NCBI RefSeq assembly: GCF_001613405.1 | Contig: NZ_BDCH01000021.1 | Coordinates: forward strand, 1-57,066 | From: Nocardia crassostreae | GTDB taxonomy: Bacteria > Actinomycetota > Actinomycetes > Mycobacteriales > Mycobacteriaceae | DNA length: 57,066 nucleotides | Direction of reading: 5' to 3' | Part shown: piece after piece, positions 52,255 to 57,066 of the stretch | Position numbering within the stretch: the stretch's first letter is position 1 | Layout of the letters: every line of letters begins with the position of its first letter | The notes under the pieces: generated by a model | Told to the model about the DNA's origin: nothing | Database searches by the model: none | What the model saw: only the letters and a program-made list of their open reading frames with translations | Translations under genes and position numbers: made by a program

Positions 52255-53825
52255 TCACTTCTGCCGCAAGGTCTTCATGACGCCCAGGTAGAGCGTCATG
52301 GTCTTGGCCCACAGCTGTTCGGACATGCCCGGCAGCGGCGCGATGGGCAGCACGCGCTGCACGGCGATGGTCTGCGTGTCGACGTACTTGAGCAGGCCCT
52401 CGGGCCCGTGGCGGCGACCGGTGCCGGAGATGCCGAGCCCGCCCGACGGCGCGGCCACCGAACCCCAGGCGGCGATGAAGCCCTCGTTGACGTTCACCGA
52501 TCCGGCGTGAGTGCGGGCGGCGACCTCGCGGGCACGCTCCGTATCCTTGCTCCACACACTGGCATTGAGGCCGTAGGCGGTGTCGTTGGCCTGGGCGATG
52601 GCTTCCTCGTCGCTCGTGACGCGGTATACCGAGACGACCGGGCCGAAGGTCTCCTCGCGGTAGACGGTCATACCCTCGCGCACACCCGCGAGAATGGTGG
52701 GCTCGTAGAAGTACGGGCCGAGGTCGGGGCGGGCCTTGCCGCCCGCGAGCACCTTCGCGCCCTTGGCCACGGCGTCGTCGACATGCTTGCTGACGGTGTC
52801 GATCTGGCGCGGGAAGGTCAGCGACCCGATCTCGTAGTCGAAGCCGAGGGCCTTGCCGAGCGTGAGTTTCTGCGTATTGGCGACGAATTCGGTGACGAAC
52901 TGCTCGTACACCTTGTCGTGCACATAGATTCGCTCGATGGATTCGCACAGCTGCCCCGCGGAGGCGAAGCAGGCGCGTACCGCGATCTTGGCGGCGGCGG
53001 AGACATCGGCGTCGGCGAGCACGAGCAGCGGGTTCTTACCGCCCAATTCGAGCAAGTAGCCGATGAGCCGCTCCCCCGCCTGCTGGGCGATAGTGCGCCC
53101 GGTGGCGCTGGATCCGGTGTAGTCGACATAGTCGGCGCGCGCGATGACCTCGGTGCCGACCACGGCCCCGCGTCCCAGCACCGCCTGCCACAGCCCCTTG
53201 GGCAGGCCGCGCGCTCGGCGATGTCGATGGCCCACAGCAGCGTCAGCGCGGTCTGGTTGTCCGGGCGGCCGATGACGGCATTGCCCGCGAGCAGGGCGGG
53301 CAGCGCATCGGAGGCGCCCAGTGCCAGGGGGTAGTTCCACGGCGAGATGACCGCGACCACGCCCTTGGGCCGATTGCGCACCTCGACCTGGGTGAGCACC
53401 GGCATGACCCCGCGCGGTTTGCGGTGCGCCAGAATCCTTTTGCCCTCGGCGGCGTAGAAGCGGGTGTTCACCGCGACATCGGAGACCTCGTCGAAGGCGT
53501 GCACGCGGGACTTGCCGGTCTCGGTCTGCACGATATCGAGAATGGTGTCCTGTTCGGCGAGCACCAGATCGTGAATGCGCCGCAGCAGGGCCGCGCGCTC
53601 GGCCACGGGCACTTTCGCCCATCGCTCCTGGGCCTTGCGCGCGGTGGCGAAGGCGGTCTCCACATCGGCCACCGAGGACTGCGGCAGATCGGCGATCTTG
53701 CGTCCGGTGGCGGGCGCGAACACCTCCACCGCGGGCGCGCCACCGGCGACGGCATGCCCGAGGAGTCGCTGGACGAGGTCGAAGGGAAGCGCATCGGCGG
53801 CAGCCAGCTGCGGGGCAGTCGTCAT
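52255..53825 (-). pseudogene. gabD2: GabD2-like succinate-semialdehyde/aldehyde dehydrogenase, frameshifted
   Basis: The ATG at 53825 has GAGAGGG 6 nt upstream. Residues 1-200 read to TLLWAIDIAERA. The frame then breaks: + strand has CC at 53207-53208 where CCC would keep it. The other frame continues GLPKGLWQAVLGRGAVVGTE to the end at 52255, giving 523 residues, like the mycobacterial GabD2 group. Motifs are PWNYPLALGASDALPALLAGNAV, LELGGKNPLLVLADAD with the catalytic Glu, and GQLC with the catalytic Cys. Oddities: the usual K-P-D at the NAD(P) ribose site is G-R-P-D, and C-I-S-I-E-R is C-E-S-I-E-R. It is divergent from a TetR gene. Confidence 0.83.
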
Positions 53826-53876
53826 TGGTCGCCCTCTCGATAGGGAGTATCCGGGCGTCGTGCCCGCTATTTCCTG

Positions 53877-53905
53877 AACACCGGTGTTAGGTGAACACTA
53901 GTGTT
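53877..53905. promoter_or_regulatory. Tandem palindromic operators of the TetR/ALDH promoter
   Basis: AACACCGGTGTT (53877-53888) and AACACTAGTGTT (53894-53905) are perfect 12-bp palindromes, 17 bp apart centre to centre. The second abuts TAGATT, the -10 of the TetR gene (53905-53910). This predicts co-repression of both divergent units by the TetR protein. Confidence 0.72.
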
Positions 53906-53917
53906 AGATTAATACCC

Positions 53918-54595
53918 GTGACGCCCGTGTCAAGCGCTCCCGCCGCCCGCCGTGGCCGCCCTCCGCAAACGGAGCAGCAGGCCGACCAGGTGCGCGCCCG
54001 CATAGTCCTCGCCACCGCCGAGGTCTTCGCCCAGCACGGCTCCCGCGGCCTCAGCGTCGCCCGCATCATCGAATCGGCGGGCCTGGCCCGCCCCACCTTC
54101 TACCGCTACTTCGCCAATGCCACCGAACCCCTGCACGCCCTCCTCACCATTTCCAACGACGACCTGGTAGGCGGTATCCGCTCGGCCCTGGCCCGCACCG
54201 AGGCCCCGGTCCAGTTGGGCATCAACATGATCGAGGCCTACCTGCACTGGGCAGGCGGCCACGGCCCCATGCTCTCCCCCCTGTTCGCCGAACTCCACGA
54301 CCCGGGCTCCCCGGTCTCCGCCTACCGCGAAGCGGCCCTCGACGACATCCGCACCCTCATCCGCGCCAAGTTCACCGAACTCGACCGCCCGATCCCCGCC
54401 CCCCTCGACCTCGACACGGCCCTGCAAACCTGCGAATACGTCGTCTTCCGCATCTCCGCGGGCGGCGAACCCACCCCCGAAACCATCGCCGCCGCCCGCC
54501 TGACCATGATCCGCACCGTCCTGGTCACCCTCGGCCGCCGCGAGGACGTCGAATACGCCCTCACCATCCCCGGTTTGTTCACCGACGGCGGCTGA
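53918..54595 (+). CDS. TetR-family regulator of the ALDH/SDR operon
   Basis: A 225-residue protein from the GTG at 53918. TAGATT 7 nt upstream supports this start (leaderless); the frame is open from 53891. The HTH is ARIVLATAEVFAQHGSRGLS plus VARIIESAGLARPTFYRYFA. The ligand-binding part is helical and Ala/Leu-rich. It is divergent from the aldehyde dehydrogenase gene with two perfect palindromes between, so it likely represses itself and that operon until an aldehyde or acyl ligand binds. Confidence 0.9.
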   Translation: MTPVSSAPAARRGRPPQTEQQADQVRARIVLATAEVFAQHGSRGLSVARIIESAGLARPTFYRYFANATEPLHALLTISNDDLVGGIRSALARTEAPVQLGINMIEAYLHWAGGHGPMLSPLFAELHDPGSPVSAYREAALDDIRTLIRAKFTELDRPIPAPLDLDTALQTCEYVVFRISAGGEPTPETIAAARLTMIRTVLVTLGRREDVEYALTIPGLFTDGG

Positions 54596-54700
54596 ACACC
54601 TCGATATCCCGCAGGATGCCGGGCAGCGGGCCGGTGAACTACCCGCACGACCTCGTCCACCATCCCACGCAACCACGCGGGGCGAGTCCGACGATGACAT

Positions 54701-55711
54701 CTATGTCCCGTAACCGGAGCTCACGGGCGTGTGGCGAGTGACGATGCGGTGGATGAGGCGGGCGGCGGTGCGGGCTGTCCTGGAATCGATATCGAGGGAC
54801 GGGTTCAGTTCGGCGATATCGACGGCCGCGAGCTTGCCGCTGATGGTGACACGGTCGCTGACGCGTTGAATGATTTCCAGGGGGACGCCGTAGGCGGCGG
54901 GAGCGCTGACGCCGGGGGCGACCGCGGCGGGGAGGACGTCCAGGTCGACGGTCAGGTAGAGGAGATCGACCGAGTCGAGCAGATCCGCGACGAAATCATC
55001 GACTCGCCCGTAATCCATTGCGCCGCACTCTTCGTCGAGTAGGTAGCGGACGCCGAGCCGGTGGGCGGTGTCGAACAGAGCCATTGTGTTGCTGGGCTGG
55101 CTGATGCCGACGACGTCGTAGCGGCAGGGGGTTCCGGCCTGCCGCTCGACCTCGAGGATCTGCCGGAACGGGGTGCCCGAACTCGGGATCGGCTCGTCGC
55201 GCAGGTCGAAATGCGCGTCCAGATTGAGGATTCCGAGGCGCGGGCGGGTGCGCCGCAGGCGGGAGGCGGCCACGCCGGAGTAGGTGCCGAAGGCGACCTC
55301 GTGACCGCCGCCGAGCACCACGGGCAGCCGCCCCGAGTCCAGGGCAGCGGTCACCGCGCGCCCCAACCGCACCTGTCCGGCCTCGAGGTCGGCGTCGGTG
55401 ACGGCGATCGTTCCGGCATCCTCGACATCGAGCGGCGCGGCCAACGCCATGGACGCCAGGGCGCCGCGCAGCGCCTCGGGGCCAGCAGCCGCGCCCGGAC
55501 GACCCTTGTTGCGGCGCACGCCCTCGTCGCTGGCGAAACCGATGAGCGCGCAACGGCTGCCCGTCGCCCCCGGCTCATAGCCGCGAATCGCCTGGTGCCA
55601 ACGCAAGTGCTCCACACCATGCCCGTCGACACGGCCGGTCCACGCCGCCGGTGGTAGGTCGGCCTCGATCCGGGCGGTGAGTGGGAAGTTGCCGGTGATC
55701 TCGGTGGTCAT
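54701..55711 (-). CDS. hutG: Formimidoylglutamase-like arginase family enzyme HutG
   Basis: A 336-residue protein. The ATG at 55711 overlaps the hutI stop (ATGA); the longer frame to 56311 lies inside hutI and is shadow. Manganese-binding motifs of the ureohydrolase family: GGGHEVAFG, LDAHFDLRD and DLDVLPAAVAPGVSAPA. With HutI immediately upstream, the likely reaction is hydrolysis of N-formimidoyl-glutamate to glutamate and formamide, the last step of histidine breakdown. Coupled translation supports one pathway. Confidence 0.92.
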   Translation of the reverse strand: MTTEITGNFPLTARIEADLPPAAWTGRVDGHGVEHLRWHQAIRGYEPGATGSRCALIGFASDEGVRRNKGRPGAAAGPEALRGALASMALAAPLDVEDAGTIAVTDADLEAGQVRLGRAVTAALDSGRLPVVLGGGHEVAFGTYSGVAASRLRRTRPRLGILNLDAHFDLRDEPIPSSGTPFRQILEVERQAGTPCRYDVVGISQPSNTMALFDTAHRLGVRYLLDEECGAMDYGRVDDFVADLLDSVDLLYLTVDLDVLPAAVAPGVSAPAAYGVPLEIIQRVSDRVTISGKLAAVDIAELNPSLDIDSRTARTAARLIHRIVTRHTPVSSGYGT

Positions 55712-56892
55712 GCGGTTGCCGCCGCGGCCACCGGTAGGCCGTCCTTCCAGACCTCGCGCACCAGGGCGACGCCCGGGCGGTAGCCGAGGTGCAGGTAGGA
55801 GGGGGCGTCCAGGGCGATGGCGTCGGCGCGGGCGCCGAGGCCGAGGTGGCCGATATCGGTGCGGCGCAGGGCTTTCGCGCCGCCCAGGGTGGCGGACCAG
55901 ACTGCTTCGGCGGGGGTCATGTGGAGTTCTCGGACGGCGAGGGCGATGCAGAAGGGCAGGCTGGTGGTGTAGGAGGTGCCGGGGTTGCAGTCGGCGCCGA
56001 GGGCCACCGTGACGCCTGCGTCGAGGAGGGCGCGGGCGTTCGGGTAGGCGTTGCGGGTGCAGAAGTCGGCTCCGGGGAGCAGGGTCGCGACCGTGGAACT
56101 TCCGGCCAGGGCGTCGATGTCCGCGGTGGTCACATAGGTGACGTGGTCGACCGAGGCCGCGCCCAGCTCGACGGCGAGCTGGACGCCGGGGCCCTCGCCG
56201 AGCTGGTTGCCGTGCACGCGCGGGATGAGACCATGTGCGACACCGGTTTTCAGGACCTCGCGGGACTGTTCCTCGGTGAAGGCGCCGCGTTCGCAGAAGA
56301 CGTCGATCCATTTGGCGTGCGGCGCACAGGCTTCGATCATCTCGGCGCAGACCATGGCCACGTAATCGTCGGCGCGACCGGCGTATTCGGGGGGCGGCAC
56401 ATGGGCGGCGAGCAGCGTCACCTCATCGGTGAAGCGGCCCGCGACCTGTGCGCTGCGCAGTTCGTCGCGGGTCGTCTGCCCATAACCGGTCTTGATTTCG
56501 ACGGTGGTGCTGCCCGAGCGGAGCGATTCGTTCAGGAGGCGGCGGACATTGGCATCGAGTTGCCCCTCCTCGGCGGCCCGGGTGGCCTCGATGGTGGTGC
56601 GGATACCACCGGCGGTGTACGGCGTGCCCGTCATGCGGGCCGCGAATTCCTCGGCCCGGTCGCCCGCGAACACCAGATGCGAATGGCTTTCCACGAATCC
56701 GGGCAGCAGCGCCCGCCCGCCCAGGTCGACGTTCCGGTCGGCGGCGGGGGCCTGGGCGCTGTCACCCACCCACGCCACTTTTCCGTCGGCGAAGGCGATG
56801 GCGGCATCCTTGCGGACACCCAGCGCCCCTTCCCCGAGTCCGGGATCATTGGTGACGAGTGTTCCGATATTCGTGACGACGAACGTGGCCAC
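55708..56892 (-). CDS. hutI: Imidazolonepropionase HutI
   Basis: A 394-residue amidohydrolase. The GTG at 56892 has GAAAGGA 8 nt upstream; the frame extends to 56928. Metal-site motifs: PGFVESHSHLVFAGDRAEEF (H-x-H with His ligands), KTGYGQTTRDELR, RVHGNQLGEG and ALGADCNPG. HutI hydrolyses imidazolone-propionate to formimidoyl-glutamate, the substrate of HutG next door. It lies 14 bp after the permease gene on the same strand. hutU and hutH are not in the window. Confidence 0.93.
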   Translation of the reverse strand: MATFVVTNIGTLVTNDPGLGEGALGVRKDAAIAFADGKVAWVGDSAQAPAADRNVDLGGRALLPGFVESHSHLVFAGDRAEEFAARMTGTPYTAGGIRTTIEATRAAEEGQLDANVRRLLNESLRSGSTTVEIKTGYGQTTRDELRSAQVAGRFTDEVTLLAAHVPPPEYAGRADDYVAMVCAEMIEACAPHAKWIDVFCERGAFTEEQSREVLKTGVAHGLIPRVHGNQLGEGPGVQLAVELGAASVDHVTYVTTADIDALAGSSTVATLLPGADFCTRNAYPNARALLDAGVTVALGADCNPGTSYTTSLPFCIALAVRELHMTPAEAVWSATLGGAKALRRTDIGHLGLGARADAIALDAPSYLHLGYRPGVALVREVWKDGLPVAAAATA

Positions 56893-56905
56893 TATCGATG
56901 TCCTT

Positions 56906-57066
56906 TCAGTCCCGGGCCATTTCGGCATCGGCCGGATAGATCATCCGCTCGGGCGGATCGGCGCTGCGCTTGGCGAGGGGGTAGTAGAGGGCTGCGGTCA
57001 CCACAATGCCGACGATCCACGAGATATCCGCGCCACCGAGCAGGTCGGTGATCGGCCCGGTGTAGA
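56906..57066 (-). CDS. NCS1-type permease, C-terminal end only
   Basis: The last 53 codons of a gene running off the window. DISWIVGIVVTAALYYPLAK with a short polar tail (RSADPPERMIYPADAEMARD) is typical of the C-terminus of NCS1 nucleobase/hydantoin:cation symporters. Since it lies 14 bp upstream of hutI in the same direction, it may import histidine-related or other imidazole compounds; that is inference. Confidence 0.7.
   Translation of the reverse strand, partial: YTGPITDLLGGADISWIVGIVVTAALYYPLAKRSADPPERMIYPADAEMARD

Noticed and set aside
55712..56311. N-terminal extension of HutG
   Set aside because: It lies within hutI on another frame and is Arg/Pro-rich; the ATGA overlap at 55708-55711 gives the real start.
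1..57066. tRNA, rRNA, CRISPR array, insertion sequence or phage genes
   Set aside because: No cloverleaf, rRNA core, spaced direct repeats, transposase, integrase or phage structural motifs were seen on either strand.

Overview
This 57 kb window is high-GC DNA with strong G/C third positions, closely packed genes and many GTG starts. Several genes show a TAnnnT-like -10 box only 6-8 nt before the start codon, which suggests leaderless mRNAs. With an F420-type LLM oxidoreductase, a GabD2-type semialdehyde dehydrogenase, a class I fumarase and an L,D-transpeptidase, this points to a mycolic-acid actinomycete, most likely Nocardia or a close relative (inference). I see no rRNA, tRNA, CRISPR array or transposase.

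Layout. 1-7.8 kb: the end of an acyltransferase, a divergent pair (catalytically empty resolvase-like protein and HTH/helical-repeat regulator), a DUF2127 membrane protein, a membrane Ser/Thr kinase with DFN in place of DFG, and a divergent MFS/LysR pair. 8-15.7 kb: a type II Wadjet-like operon, jetA-jetB-jetC. jetA is intact, jetB is frameshifted, jetC has two in-frame TAG codons and a damaged Walker A, and jetD is missing. 15.7-25 kb: GNAT, a MarR/MFS pair, a frameshifted MHS transporter, an alpha/beta hydrolase, an FG-GAP protein, a lipase maturation factor-like protein and a DHA2 exporter. 25-27.8 kb: feoA-feoB-feoC for ferrous iron uptake. 28-37.5 kb: a frameshifted four-TM protein, an SDR whose frame runs antisense through a STAND/TPR regulator, a small membrane protein, two VanY-like peptidases (one frameshifted) and fumarase. 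37.6-43.6 kb: a MarR regulator, then a stressosome/partner-switch module (rsbR, rsbS, rsbT, an RsbX-like phosphatase, a PAS/GAF/PP2C/ATPase protein, rsbV) behind a SigB/SigF-like promoter. 43.7-50.7 kb: LLM oxidoreductase, cyclohydrolase-like protein, L,D-transpeptidase, FolD, YdcF-like protein, PrmC-like methyltransferase, and a TetR/membrane pair with two operators. 50.7-57 kb: HAD hydrolase, SDR, a frameshifted GabD2-like dehydrogenase with a divergent TetR and tandem palindromes, then hutI-hutG and the end of an NCS1 permease.

The Rsb proteins form a full phospho-relay from sensor (RsbR/S) through switch kinase (RsbT) to phosphatase and anti-anti-sigma factor. FeoABC form one uptake unit. 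HutI and HutG are consecutive histidine-degradation steps. The ALDH and SDR genes form one operon probably controlled by the neighbouring TetR.

The most notable signals are the damaged Wadjet operon, five single-base frameshifts of which four look like loss of one G from a G-run (decay or sequencing error), an 18-19 nt inverted-repeat element occurring at two distant sites, and the operator-like palindromes between divergent genes.
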